Shown: one piece after another, positions 10,798 to 22,400 of the stretch
Numbering within the stretch: the first letter of the stretch is position 1
Layout: each line of letters starts with the position of its first letter
NCBI GenBank assembly: GCA_963920665.1
Contig: OY987271.1
Coordinates: 1,986,501-2,050,500, forward strand
Length of the DNA: 64,000 nucleotides
Direction of reading: 5' to 3'
Source of the DNA: Straminergon stramineum
Taxonomy: Eukaryota > Streptophyta > Bryopsida > Hypnales > Calliergonaceae
Position numbers and translations under genes: made by a program
The notes under the pieces: generated by a model
Seen by the model: the letters and a program-made list of their open reading frames with translations, nothing else
What the model was told of the DNA's origin: nothing
The model's database searches: none

Positions 10798-11839
10798 CTA
10801 ATTTCAAGGCAAATTAGGAAGAAACCCTGAAATCTTATTGCAGTTCTCATTGTAGTAGACTTCACAGCTCGAACACCATGAAGATGCATTTGCTGTGGAT
10901 GATGTGCAAAATCCTAAATCTCGGAAATCATATATTGAATGTCCTATAATTTCCTTAAACCCTAGACTCACAATGTGGATGATGAATGCTTTGAAGAGCT
11001 CGCTCTATCCAATTCATAATCATAAAGAATTTATTCACCCCCACCGTGCTCAAATCAAAGAATATTTTATTTAGTTCTATTAGTGGGAGAAGCATTCACT
11101 GTTTTATTTCACATTTGAACAAAATTTATTTAAATAAAATGTAGGACTTCACGATAGAAAGACACTAAACAAATGAAAATAAAATTATTTTTTCTAAAAC
11201 AAATTGCAATATAAATCAATGAGTGTGTTTACCACTTTTTGCAATTAATTTGAGAAATAAGTCCACTTTTAAGAAATCAAAACAAATAATTGTAACTCAT
11301 CCCAAATGTTTATAACACTAGAATTACCCTAAAAAGACTTAAAATATCATCTTTCCTTTGGCTCTTCTTTGAATTCATATTGTACATTGCATTTGAATTT
11401 TGATTCAACTTGTATTCTTTTTTGGAATGAAAGAAGGCATAATTACATGCAATCTAGCCTTCTTGTTTTTCCAAGAAAATATAAAATTGCATAAAAATTT
11501 AAGTACAATTCAAAACATGAATGGAAAGAAAGACCAAATAGTTAACAACAATTTAGAAATTTTAGATTAATTCTATTGAACCCAATAGAGTAGTCTTCTT
11601 TTGTCCAGTAATATAATTCATTATTTTTTTCAAAGATTCCTCAAAAGCTATGAAATTCACCTTCAAAACATTCATCATCCATCCAATAAATGGTAGAGCA
11701 TTTAAGAATTATCCCTCTAAAAATTTGATTTAACCCTAAAATGATAGACCTATAATCATATAGTCGATATTTGATCAAAACATGTTACCTTATTTGCTCC
11801 ATTTTACCACTTTACCCCTAAGTGCTTAGATGTCTACTT
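10798..11839. other. Upstream flank of the decayed gene and AT-rich intergenic DNA
   Basis: On the minus strand 10930-10820 contains a possible short exon (HGVRAVKSTTMRTAIRFQ) that would precede the 10685-10797 block, but no start can be defended. Beyond about 10980 the sequence is AT-rich with no recognisable feature. Confidence 0.35.
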
Positions 11840-12275
11840 TTTGAACAATGAACAAATTGAAATTCAAGTTTCATCTTCATCATTACTGGGATGAAAGTTA
11901 TCCTAATTTGTGGAGATACTTTATCAATTTGTTGTCCTATCTAATGGTTGGATTTGGTGTTACTAAAATACATATTTTTTCTAAAATTATAAATGTGCAA
12001 GTATGTCAATTGGTTGCCCAATCCAAAAGTGCATTGACTCTAGTTCAAAACTGAATTTGCAAAGATGAGGTCATAGATTTTAAGAATACAAAAAATTCAA
12101 AACACCGTCATGTAAAGAGAACCTCATTTCAAATTCATTCCAATAAACTTTACTCAAAAAATGATAATATTATGTTTGTAATCTAATTTAGAAGAAATTT
12201 TGAAATTTCCCTTTCAAAATTTATAAAAAAAATATTGGTGATAGCATTGGTGAATCTAATCGTATGGATGGAGTC
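11840..12275. repeat. Partial second copy of element family D
   Basis: This stretch aligns by eye along its whole length with 3440-3845, including GATGAAAGT.ATCCTAATTT, the run ATGTGCAAGTATGTCAA and the stretch ending in the CATATGGATGGA-like motif. A 68-codon ORF (11848-12054) overlaps the ORF seen in the first copy (shared NLWRYFI). A TTAACCCTAAAATG motif at 11730 may be the old left end; the right end is missing. Confidence 0.65.
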
Positions 12276-13200
12276 CAGAGTTTTTTCCACAAATCGTCAA
12301 TTGTGGAGAAAACTTTGGAAAAGAGAAGAAAATTAATGTCAAATACAAAATTTTCTTCAATAATTTGAATTTTTAATCACTATTTTATATTATAATGGTG
12401 TAAAACATTGTAGTGTTATCCAATCTTTTAGTAGTGTAGAAATTAGACTTTACAAGCATCATGTTGCTAGTTATCCTTTGATACAAAAAAAAAATCATTT
12501 GAATTCCAAAATCAAGTTTCCACATTGAAAATCCAAAAGTTAGCTAATGATAGTCTTCCATCTTGGTGGACTAAATAGCTAAATTTGCTATGAAATCTTA
12601 CCTCAGTAATACTCTATGTAGATGCATGTCTATACTCATGGATGACCCAAAAAATTATCCATATTCATCCATATTTCAATTACTTTCATGGATGAAAATA
12701 GTTCCAATACACCAAGCTTTTTCTATCCTAACTAAGCTACATTGATTTGTCTTAATACCATAGTACACATGGGACTAATTTACTAAAATCACATTATTTT
12801 TAAATTATTAAAATTGAAAATATTATTATATTCAACCAATATGCAAAAAATCAAAATTTTGTAGTGACACTAATCCTCCCTTCACTATGAGGAAAAATTA
12901 GTATAAGGTGAAAATATTCAAAACCATCCATAGTGTTCCCATATATTAATTGTGATTGGTAGACTATTGATTCTCTAGATTTTGGTATTATGCCACCAAG
13001 CTTTATGACGGATTCAATGGCCTAGGGAGTTCCACTTTGAAAACTCATAATAATTACATGCCTTATCCAATTTTTTATTTATTTTTAATCAAGATTTTTA
13101 CTTACTAATACTACAAAATTGTTTTGTTTTTTTTCGTAGAAGAAGGTGCCTCCAACTATGCTGAATTTCTTATTTTGACGGTTTTGGGTGATTTCACCAC
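12276..13200. other. Intergenic AT-rich sequence
   Basis: No gene seen. A small stem, AGTTTTTTCCACAA at about 12281 against TTGTGGAGAAAACT at about 12302, is the only structure noted. GC content rises sharply after about 13200, at the edge of the CSD locus. Confidence 0.4.
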
Positions 13201-13263
13201 AGCAAATGAAACATTAAAAAAAAATCCCCGGGTGCCTTCTCCTTGCATGGACAAATGACCCAG

Positions 13264-13287
13264 GTGGACTGCCACGTGGTTGTCCAC
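13264..13287. promoter_or_regulatory. Palindromic G-box upstream of the CSD gene
   Basis: A perfect CCACGTGG core at 13272-13279 is centred in a larger dyad: GTGGAC (13264-13269) and GTCCAC (13282-13287) are symmetric about the same axis. G-boxes bind bZIP and bHLH factors in plants. It lies about 1.1 kb before the CSD start codon and just upstream of a pyrimidine-rich stretch (about 13370-13480) that looks like a plant core promoter or 5' leader. Function inferred. Confidence 0.5.
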
Positions 13288-13497
13288 TTGGTCCAAGCCC
13301 TGACCCCTTCGTAAGTTATCCCTCCCCGGGGGATAAGGTGCCCTCGTCCCCCCAATCCCTCACTTCGCACTTTGCCCCTTCCCCGCCATCTCCTCACAAC
13401 CAGCCTTCACAGCCTGCGCTTCACTTGTGTGCGTTTGCTCATCTCTTCCCTTTCCAAGCCTTCCATCTCTTCTTCAGTCTAAGGCCCATTGAGCATT

Positions 13498-14290
13498 GTT
13501 TCAGGGTTTGTCCCTTTGCTTTGGTGTGTCAATGTTGATGGTTTGGATTTTGGATTTGAGTGTAGGGCTTTGGAGATTTTGATTTGGCATGGGTGGATTT
13601 GGGTTTGGCTGATTGGGGATCTTGGAGTAGCGTTTCAGGAGTTCCGCTTTGCTTTCGTGTGTCAGCTGTGGTAGTACGGTGTTGGAAGAATATGCCTGAA
13701 TGGACATGTAATTTGTGTATGATGTTTTAGTGAATACCTGTTTTGTGCACTTCCAGGATATGAGGTACAAATTTTGAGTTCATGTTTAAAGCATTTTTTT
13801 TTAGGGTTTTCTATTTTCTTAGGTTTTTCCGTTGCAGTACCATGCTGTTTGTTGTGTGATTCGAGTGTAGGGCTTGGAGATTGCGATTCCGCATGTTTGG
13901 ATTGGGGGTTATCACAATGGGGAGCTTGGAGTAGGGTTCGCGGTTGTCGCTTTTCTTTCGTGTACCAGTTGCAGTACCTTGTTGTTTGAAGGATATGCTT
14001 GATGGTCATATAATTTGTGTATGATGTTTTAATGGATACCCTTTTTGCACTCAGTCACAAAGATCATGAGGCACAGGATTGAGTTCATTTAGAACTGTTT
14101 CAGGGTTTCCTCTTTTTCTTTGGTGTGTCAGTTGTAGTACAATGTCGTTTGTGTTCCAGATTCGAGCGCAGGAATTCGGTGATTATAACTCTCTACGTTT
14201 GGATTTGGGTCTCGCCTGTTGGGCCAGTGTTTCAGGCATGAAGGGTCAATTGTAATACTATGTGTTGTGTGTTCCTCATTTTGAGCATAA
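13498..14290 (+). repeat. Diverged ~300-bp tandem repeats in the CSD upstream/leader region
   Basis: A unit beginning TTTCAGGGTTT and containing TTTGGTGTGTCA, GAGTGTAGGGCTTTGGAGAT and AATTTGTGTATGATGTTTTA recurs about every 300 bases (starts near 13499, 13800 and 14097). Each unit also holds an internal half-repeat (TTTCAGGAGTTCCGCTTTGC at about 13634). Units are clearly related but diverged. Minus-strand ORFs over this stretch (13501-13770 and 13662-14009) are by-products of the repeats. Confidence 0.7.
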
Positions 14291-14369
14291 GAAATCGGGT
14301 GTACGTTTTCATGTGGGCTTGACCTAATGGAAAAGGCGTGGTGCTGGTTGCATCAGGTCGTGATTTTGC

Positions 14370-16810
14370 ATGCAAGCGCTAGTAGCAGCGATGGCAGCGA
14401 CCGCAATGACAATGTCCACTTTGTCGACGTCGCTGGTAACTCCCACGGTGGCAGCCTCGCAGTCCACGTTCCAAGGGGTGTCAGTGCGTGTGAGCCGCAT
14501 GCCGATGTTGGCTATGGCCAAGGGACGCTCTCTCACCATTACGGCTGCCACCCAGAAGGCAGTGGCTGTGCTCAAGGGCACCTCCAATGTGGAAGGCGTT
14601 GTCACTCTTCTCCAGGAAGATAATGGTCAGTGTTCTTTCCTTCGCGTTTCCCTCATTCTGTCTTTCCAGAAAGTATTTTGATAGCTATAGTCATCATGCA
14701 TTTTGTAGCTTATGAGGGTAATTTCGTTGGTAGGTTTTTTTTAATGAAATTCGAGTGGTGGTTCATCATTTTGACTGTTTGGCTTCTGAGCTTAAATCTC
14801 TGAAACCCTTCACCGAGTTGAGTATTTTTACTAAGTATTTATGGATGTTGCTCTCAATTTGAAGGGGGTTCCAACGCACATGAAATTGTGTTATTTGGAG
14901 TCTGTATTAATGAGTTATGAATCTTTGAAGTTTTGTTTTTAGCTAAGTAAAATCGTGGGTAGGTTTTGATCCTTCGGGTGCTAAACATTGTTGTACACAT
15001 ATATGTGTTTGGAACTTATTATGAATCTTTGAAGCCTATTTTTTAAGGGTTCCTAATTTGGGGTCCTTGGTTGTGCAGGGCCGACGACAGTCAGTGTGAA
15101 GATCACTGGTCTCGCTCCCGGGAAGCATGGGTTCCATCTTGTACGTCCCTTGTTCTTGGGTTTACTGTCTTGTAGATACTAGAAGGAATCAGGGTTTTTT
15201 TAGGATCTTCTTCTTGGCACAAATGCTGAGAGGGAGATTGAACGAATGTTTTAGAGCGAGTCTGAACTTCATAAGATTTTATTAGTTTGTAACTGGAGTG
15301 TCCTTTCCTATAGCTTCTAGCTCTCCAGCATTGAAATTTTCTGGGAGTCTTTCTTCTCTTTCACTCGTATCTGATTTCTTATGGTATTTGTTGTGTGAGC
15401 AATTTGTGTGCTTTGCATTAGTCGGGCCACGCAGACAGTTTTCGCTGATATGATCTTTGTCGTGATGCAGCATCAGTTCGGTGACACAACCAATGGCTGC
15501 ATTTCCACTGGTATGTTTATTTGCATTCCTGTAAGCTCCATTCAAAATATTGAGACTCTTGTACAAGGTTTGTGATTATTGAAACACTCGAAAAAATTAT
15601 TCAAAATAGTGAAAACTTTATTAGAAAGATTCTCTCAGATATATTTCCAAATATTCAGACTCTGGTAATAGGGTTAAAGGAGGCGCATATGTTTTCATCT
15701 GTGCTGAGCTATTTCCTTCATATTACTTCTACTCCATGTAAAATTTCTCTGATGAGTCTTTTGGGAAACGTTGGTGCAGGTCCTCACTTCAATCCCGAGG
15801 GCAAGACACACGGTGCCCCAGAAGATAACAACCGCCATGCGGGAGACTTGGGCAATGTGGTGGCTGGCTCAGATGGTAAAGTTATAAACTGGAATAGATT
15901 TTGTTTCTTTGCATTGTCGAGTTTCCTTGATAGTAAAATTCCGTCACTTCTTTTATGTGTTTGTGGATTTCTAAGGTATTTAGCATCTGGACATGACGGA
16001 TTGTATTTTGGGTGGATAATTGCAGGTGTTGTAGAGGTAGAAATCTCGGATTCCCAGATCCCTCTGACTGGTCCTAACTCTGTTGTCGGACGAGCATTTG
16101 TCATTCACGAACTCGAAGATGATCTTGGAAAGGGTAAGTATCACAAAACCAATACTGCAATGCCGTAGTTATTGAATGCTTGGATTGTCCTTGTGTTCTT
16201 CCAGGTTTGTGACATCCGTAGCATTATGGATGTTATACAGCGTCTGCATAAACATCTTATTCCCCACCGTGAATTAGATGAGGGGTATTTGATGAGCTTT
16301 ATGGGCTTCGTTTTCTTCGAGATTTTACTTTCTCCCGTGCATGTATGAGATAAGACCCACAGTACGAAATTAGGAATCTCAGACCTTGACGAGGACAATG
16401 TATAACAGTTTCACTCTGTAATTTGACAGGTGGCCATGAGCTCAGCTCTACGACAGGGAATGCAGGAGGCCGTCTGGCTTGTGGTACAGCTTCTCACTTT
16501 TTCCCCTCAATTTGATACATGCATAAACGGTGTGCAGCCTTTAACACATAGTCTTTGCAAAACTGCCACCATCCACTGGTGTTAGGAACATGCCTCTATA
16601 TTGTGGCAGTTTTGCAAGCGCTATCGATCATTTCGTACAGACTTTAGTTAATAGATCACATGTAAATCATAGAATTGTGGGTGGACCAGTTTTTTCCTAT
16701 TTAGTATTTTGCCTTTTCACGCAAGCTAATTTTTGAGCTTATCAGACCCGCAGAATTGTGAGCTTTCCTTTGTGTTGTATGCAGGTGTTGTGGGACTAAC
16801 GCCACTGTAA
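14370..16810 (+). CDS. CSD2: Chloroplast Cu/Zn superoxide dismutase (7 coding exons)
   Basis: Converts superoxide to hydrogen peroxide and oxygen in the plastid stroma. Exons: 14370-14625, 15079-15140, 15471-15510, 15780-15875, 16026-16133, 16430-16483, 16785-16810; all introns are GT-AG and the joined frame is open for 213 residues. Residues 1 to about 59 are a Ser/Thr/Ala-rich, acid-poor transit peptide; the mature enzyme starts near [10 protein letters not shown]. Copper ligands are H105, H107, H122 and H179; zinc ligands H122, H130, H139 and D142; C116-C205 is the conserved disulfide and R202 the substrate-guiding arginine. The sequence closely resembles plant chloroplast CSDs; the HLHQFG motif has Gln where many have Glu. 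The first ATG is used because it opens the frame; M8 is an alternative. The gene stands alone, with the G-box and tandem repeats upstream. Confidence 0.95.
16555..16617. repeat. Perfect 15-bp inverted repeat in the last CSD intron
   Basis: TTGCAAAACTGCCAC at 16555-16569 is exactly complementary to GTGGCAGTTTTGCAA at 16603-16617, with a 33-base loop. It would fold into a hairpin in the pre-mRNA between exons 6 and 7. Too short for a typical miRNA precursor. Confidence 0.6.
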
Positions 16811-19004
16811 GCACTTCAGTTTGTAAGGGTCTACTTCAACTCAGCTTTCTTACATATGACTGGGGAGTTACGTCGTTGGGCGGCATGTACAATGTGGAAG
16901 GAGGTCGCATGGAGTAAATAATCTCCACCTTTTTGCCGGAGTTTAGTCTGCATCATCACAGCTTGAATGAAATTCTGACTTCTCCGAGGAAGGGAGTGAT
17001 GGTAGGCCTGGATTATAGAAATTCGCAAGTATTGACTCTGTTCTTTCAACGTGAACGTCAATATCATTCATTTTGTTCAGTTGCTTGCGTTCCAAAATGT
17101 TCTCATTTTTGACAACGTCTTTGTCGAACATCCTCCTTGCGTGTCGTTGACAATGCTTTCTTTGCCGAGTGTTTGCATTTTACCTTCTTATTGATAGGCT
17201 GGAAAGAAGTCTGTCCTCTTTCTGAATCGATGTCTGTACTTCTAGATTATGTCCATTAAATTTAAAATTCATGTTAAAGATTTTGAATCTTGAAAAGAAA
17301 TGTTCAATCTTGAAAAGTTTTTTAAATTTGCAGTTCTAAATTTTGCTTGTAAATATTGGTAATGGGAATAGGAAGTATTCCGATTGAAGGTAACCAGACC
17401 CAGCAGCCCAATGCGGTCCAGGACCCAATTTTGCTCGCTTGCATCCTAATGTAGTAATGCACAATGGGTGGAATTGGGGTTCATATGATTGGAATTACCA
17501 TCAGTGATTTTTTTTCATTTTGGAGAAAGAGCCAGTTGATTCTTCAATACTCCTGTGATACTTGGGTGATACTTGGTGATATGTTTATTAAAACTAGGTG
17601 ATACCTAGGTAAATTTTGGCTACTGGTCCTAAAATACAGCAGTAATCTGGCTATTTTGACCCCCCAAAATTAAAAAATTCTTTATGAAAAATAACCAACA
17701 TCTTTTGGCTGTATCCAAGTGGCTAAAATTTGTGCACAAAAAAAACATTGGTTACCATTTCACAAATTCAATGAAAATAATTATGTGACATCATAAATTT
17801 CGAAAGGTTCATTCATTATTTCACAATTAAGAGTCATGTTGGCATGAAGAAGGGTAGTTGTAGTTCCCCTCTAAGCCTATAATGTGCCTTTCCATTTCCA
17901 AAAATGAGTTGACCAAAATACATGTGAAATTTTCTTTGATTTGTAGGAAAGAAATTGTGAATTTAGTGAGTGGAACTATGAGTAGTGACCAAACAGTCTA
18001 GAATGGGCTTCCTAATATGAGTCCTCTAAGGGGTTGTGAGTCCCGGATAGCAAGGATCAGCAAGGGACTCTGGGTGGAAAAAAAGATTTCAAAAAAAGAA
18101 AAAAAAGTATTTTTTTATAATTTGTTTTTGTTTTTGTTTTTTTCAGCTAGAGAACTACAAAGCTTGGTTAGCACAGGACATTTCTATTAAAGAATTTTCA
18201 AAATATTAAAAAAATAATTAGAACATTAATCTTCAAATAAATTCAAAATATCAAAATTGTGAGATTTGATGTGGCATTAGTGCAACCAAGTCAGATTGCT
18301 ATTTTTATTATTATTTGAATACTTTAAAATTATATTTTGAATATTTTTGAATATTTGAATATTTTTTGAATATTTTTTATTATGTCACTATTCATCATTG
18401 ATGATGCATAGTGACCACTATTCCTCAAAGGGGTTGTAAGTTCCTTTGGGGGGAACTTCTCAAAGGAAAGCATCCCTTTTGAGGGTTGGAATTTTTCCTA
18501 CTAATATGATGTTGTAGAAAGAGTTACATAGAGACCATCTTTTAATAAGTAGTTTGGGTGAAGATCAAGATATGCCACTTTAAGACTTCGGCATTCTTAC
18601 ATTTCTATGACATATTTTTGAAAAACAACATTATTTGATGTTGCAAGACCATATCGAACTAAAAGCTTTACAATTACATAAGTCTACAACGTAGCTTCCT
18701 TCTATGATCATCTACATAGATTAGGTACTTCTAGACAATCTGCTTCTTCTTTAAATCTTTTTTATCACTTGAAATTCAAAGAATCTATTTCTTTATCATA
18801 ATGATGTATGTATACAAGCTAGGTGCCTATTGTATATTTTGAGAGATCTATGAATCTAAATCTTGATATAAGTTAATATTTTGCTTACAAAGTTTGGCCA
18901 CAATTGAACTTCACATTGTGCTACCTATTTCTAAATTGATTTGTTGCTACGGAGATCTACCTCAATGTCCATACAATGGATAGTTGGTTACAAGTAACAA
19001 ATAG
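16811..19004. other. CSD 3' region, then AT-rich intergenic DNA
   Basis: Sequence to about 17260 keeps a genic base composition and is probably 3' UTR. After that it is AT-rich. A low-complexity run built from TTTGAATATT lies at about 18320-18380. ORFs at 16831-17131 on the minus strand have no recognisable features. Confidence 0.45.
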
Positions 19005-19235
19005 TTAAGTCTTGAATGTCTATCTAGTGATTGTGGAAATCATCTCTTTTGCATTGTATGACATCATCTACTTTAAAAATAAATAAAAAGTATTCACTGG
19101 AGGTCAAACTATTGTGCATGATCTCTCCTTTTTGCACAAAATTCCAAGGATGAACAATTTCACTTCTATCTTATATTGAAAGTTTCTTTGTTAGTCATAG
19201 GCCGAAAAATGTCCCCATAGTCGTTTAAAGGTTAA
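19005..19235 (-). mobile_element. TTAA-flanked MITE, family A copy 1
   Basis: Lies between TTAA at 19005-19008 and 19232-19235. It contains, in reverse orientation, the family-A signature seen at 40.2, 48.2 and 56.2 kb: GACATCATCTACTTTAAA, GGAGGTCAAACTATTGT, GCACAAAATTCCAAGGATGA. About 230 bases, no coding capacity. Confidence 0.65.
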
Positions 19236-19821
19236 GCCACACTAAAAGGGTCAATGGTGATGATTTTATTTCCTTGTCTTTGGTGTACTACTTTGAATAT
19301 TTCTTTGATTTTGAATTCATACCAAGGGAGGAAATCCATTATACATGTGTACTTTCTATTTTGTAATAGAGTAGGCCCTTTACAAGGACCAATCTCAATA
19401 GGCACAACATACCCTACGTACATATAAAAAAGATTACTTTTTCCCATGACCATTGCAGTGCAATACTTGGTGTTGTACCATTCAATAACTATTAATAGAA
19501 GTCTAATATATAACTAACTAGTAAGCTTGTACCAATCTCAAGACTTTTTCTAGGTATATCCATGCAATGAACAATTGATAAATGTATGTATGAATTCTAG
19601 TCCTTGATAGATCCTAAAAGTACATCTTACCATAATAGTTGAATAGGAGTGGAACTGTGGTCTTGATATGTCAAGTAGTAAGCCCATTGTGGATTGTTTG
19701 ATCACTGTGCATGGTTGCAGTTATTGAATATACAAATTATATTTTTTTGCAAAACAATAGTAAAAAGGAGCCAACATTTCACACATGTTTGAGTCAAATC
19801 ATTTCTAAGAAATAAAAGATA

Positions 19822-20054
19822 CTCTCTCCATCCCACTAAAACCTTCTAAATCAAAAATAGTCCATGTACCACTAAAAAGGCTCCATTTATTGATTTTGAT
19901 TGTTGATCATTGAGCAAGCAATGCATAATGGAGGGAGTGGATACATGTATGTGATTTAAATTCTACACTACTTATTCAACTATCAAAATCAATAAATGGA
20001 GTTGTTTAGTGGTATAAGTACTATGCCGGAGGTTTTTAGGTGACATAGAGAGGA
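19822..20054. mobile_element. TA-flanked MITE with ~85-bp inverted ends
   Basis: Bounded by TA on each side. The left end CTCTCTCCATCCCACTAAAA pairs with the complement of the right end (TCCTCTCTATGTCACCTAAA). The inverted ends continue through CTCCATTTATTGATTTTGAT. Size, TA flanks and CTC.CTCC start fit a Stowaway (Tc1/mariner-type) MITE. Non-coding. Confidence 0.65.
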
Positions 20055-21500
20055 TATTATAGGCAATCAAAGCAAAATCTCATAACTTTCCATTGTGGAC
20101 CATAGTAGAGGACTATTGTTATCTATTGGATGCTAATGTGATTGTTTTAATTCCTTACACATTTCAAAAGATAAACTATAATGCATCCCTTTACATTATG
20201 AATTAATGTCAAAATCTTTAGCCATATATAGAAACCATAGGGTGGTATTCATTGAATTCATGAAATGGTGACTTTTCAACCCAATCCCAAACCTTTGAGT
20301 CCTAAATCCAAACCTTTGAACCACAATTCTACACTTAGTATAAATTCTACCACATTAAGATGCAAGAGAGCTACATTAAGTACATTGGGTTCTAAACTAG
20401 GAATCTAAATTGGGCTTTGGTCCATAATATGTATTAAAGATAAATACACCTAAGTAACAACACCCAAAATTCTTTGAACTAGGGTTTGAGCATGGTTTAT
20501 AGTATTCAACTATCAAAGTTTTTCTTGGATCTTACAGAAAGTAAGAAAGAATTTCTAGATCTTTTTTAAAATGCACTTTTTGGATGATTGATGAGTAAAC
20601 TATGAATTTCAAATTTTTTTAAAAACATTTGTATTCAAAATCAACCCCAAGTTGTCACAAATAGACATTGTATAGGAATTGGTTTTAGAAAGAATTGTAC
20701 TTAGGTGCAACTTAATTGGTATCTAGCAAGGTAAACAATAAGTTCCTATTTTTTCTCAATTTTATTTATTTTTGACACAAACGAAAGAAAATCCACCGCA
20801 CAAAAAACCACTTGCCATTAACCTTCCTTCTACATGTCAAATTATTAAAGAGTTGATTCCACTTGCTTTGGATGTGTAGCTTTTTTAAGCTCAGCTTTAG
20901 TGTTGTGCAATGCTAATATGTTGTAAGATGAAAACACACAAAACCATCAAAATAAGCAATTCAACATAGTTGGAGGCTCATTTTTCAAGAAAGAACATTT
21001 TTGAGGTATTAGTGATTGAAAATCAAGAATTTTCAAAAAGAATAAAATAGGATAAGATAGGCAATTACTTCCTAGGCCTTTGAAACCAATAGATAGCTTG
21101 ATTATAGAATCAAAATCTAGATAATAAGAAGTCAACCAATCACAATTAAGTAAGGGAATGGTTTAGTGGCACTTTAGGGGATACTTTCAATAGAAGTCTA
21201 CTTGTTAGGAATGAATACAAGGATGGTTGGGGATGTTTCACTAGAATCCAAGAGTCTTTCCTAGATAGATGCCTTGTCCAAGTTGATTATCATGCCACTC
21301 ATTTCCATTGATCACAAATGCATTTTGTGGGTAAGCCAAATGTTCCAAAGTATTACACTTTAGAGGAAGGACCATAATTTCTTAATCCTAGATAGATGAG
21401 GCCCCCTATGACCAAGGTAGTTGTCATAATACTTTGATTATTGGACCAATAGATATAATCTTTGTTTTCACAATTAACAATTAAGTCATCCATCAAACCT
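20055..21500. other. Intergenic AT-rich sequence
   Basis: No gene or clear repeat seen. The 62-codon minus-strand ORF at 20947-21135 lies in low-complexity AT-rich sequence. Confidence 0.4.
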
Positions 21501-21728
21501 TTAATCTTGTAACACCATTGTAGACTGTAAGTGTCTAATGGATGACAAAGAATCCTTTTATGTGAGATAGAAATGCCAATGTTCATCTTTGGAATTTTGT
21601 GCTAAAAAAGAGGTCTTGTATGGTAGTTTGACCTCCAATGAGTGCTTTTGGTTTGTATTAAGTAAATTGTTTGCATTGTATCCAAAAGAATGATTTCTAC
21701 AATGACCATCTCGTCCTTACAAAGTTAA
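21501..21728 (+). mobile_element. TTAA-flanked MITE, family A copy 2
   Basis: Between TTAA at 21501-21504 and 21725-21728. Shares GTCTAATGGATGACAAAGAA, TTTGGAATTTTGTGC and TAGTTTGACCTCCAATGAGT with the other family-A copies. About 228 bases, non-coding. Confidence 0.65.
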
Positions 21729-21843
21729 GGTCCACAACATCCTTACACAGTTAACATTGTTGTACCTGAAGATAATAGGGTGCCTAAAAACATTGGTCAA
21801 TTGAGAAGGCTAAAAACTTTTCATAAGTATGTGAATAATGCTA

Positions 21844-22003
21844 TAAAGTAAACTATCCCATTCTAGGCCAAATGGGAGCAAGACCATTGTGGACAAAATT
21901 ATACTAGTGGTGTACATTTCAGACCTTGAAAGTACACCGCTAATATAATTTTGCCCACAATGGGCTTCCTCCCATTTGGCCTAGAATGGAGTAGTTTACT
22001 TTA
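21844..22003. mobile_element. 160-bp hairpin MITE
   Basis: Arms 21844-21915 and about 21930-22003 are close reverse complements (AAGTAAACTATCCCATTCTA against its complement at the right), leaving a ~15-base loop. TA lies at both ends, so a Tc1/mariner- or similar TA-targeting MITE is likely. Confidence 0.75.
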
Positions 22004-22149
22004 GCTCAATTGCCATGCAACTAGGATGGGGATTTTACAAGATGTAGGGTAGCATTTGATAGAGCTACCATTTTTTTAGTTCTGGACATCTCATTTAATT
22101 AAATCTAACCCTTTGGCCCCTACATATTTAAGGAAGTGCACTGTTGACT

Positions 22150-22400
22150 ATGGAGGGAGACACTTGTACCAATGTTTAGGGAGAACCACTGGTTAGTTCA
22201 TTGTTAGCTGGTGTAATTGGAAAAAAAAAGTTTTTAATTTGAAAACATTGGAAAAAAACTTAGTGAAAAAATCTATAAAATTTCTAATTAGAGTAAAAAA
22301 ATAGAAAAACAACTGGACTTGATACTTGAAAAAACAATTCAATATGGAAATCAAAGAAAATTGTTGGTAAAACTCAAAAATTATCCTCAACATTGACTTG
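22150..22400. repeat. Dispersed repeat family R, copy 1
   Basis: From CAATGTTTAGGGAGAAC through GGTTAGTTCATTGT to TTGGTAAAACTCAAAA this stretch matches the reverse complement of 57190-57455, and its first part matches 51342-51425. A 66-codon ORF in each longer copy begins similarly (FEFYQ.FS), which reflects the repeat. Class of element unknown. Confidence 0.65.

Noticed and set aside
13501..14009. Minus-strand ORFs of 89 and 115 codons upstream of CSD
   Set aside because: Both follow the ~300-base tandem repeat and show repeat-derived proline/serine patterns, not a protein family.
14324..14623. ORFs of 93-98 codons overlapping CSD exon 1 in other frames
   Set aside because: Shadows of the GC-rich transit-peptide exon; no domain.
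15572..16168. 198-codon plus-strand ORF
   Set aside because: It is read-through of CSD exons 4 and 5 with the flanking introns; splice sites and SOD alignment define the real exons.
21844..22003. Hairpin considered as a miRNA precursor
   Set aside because: Arm length, near-perfect pairing over 70 bases and TA flanks fit a MITE better.
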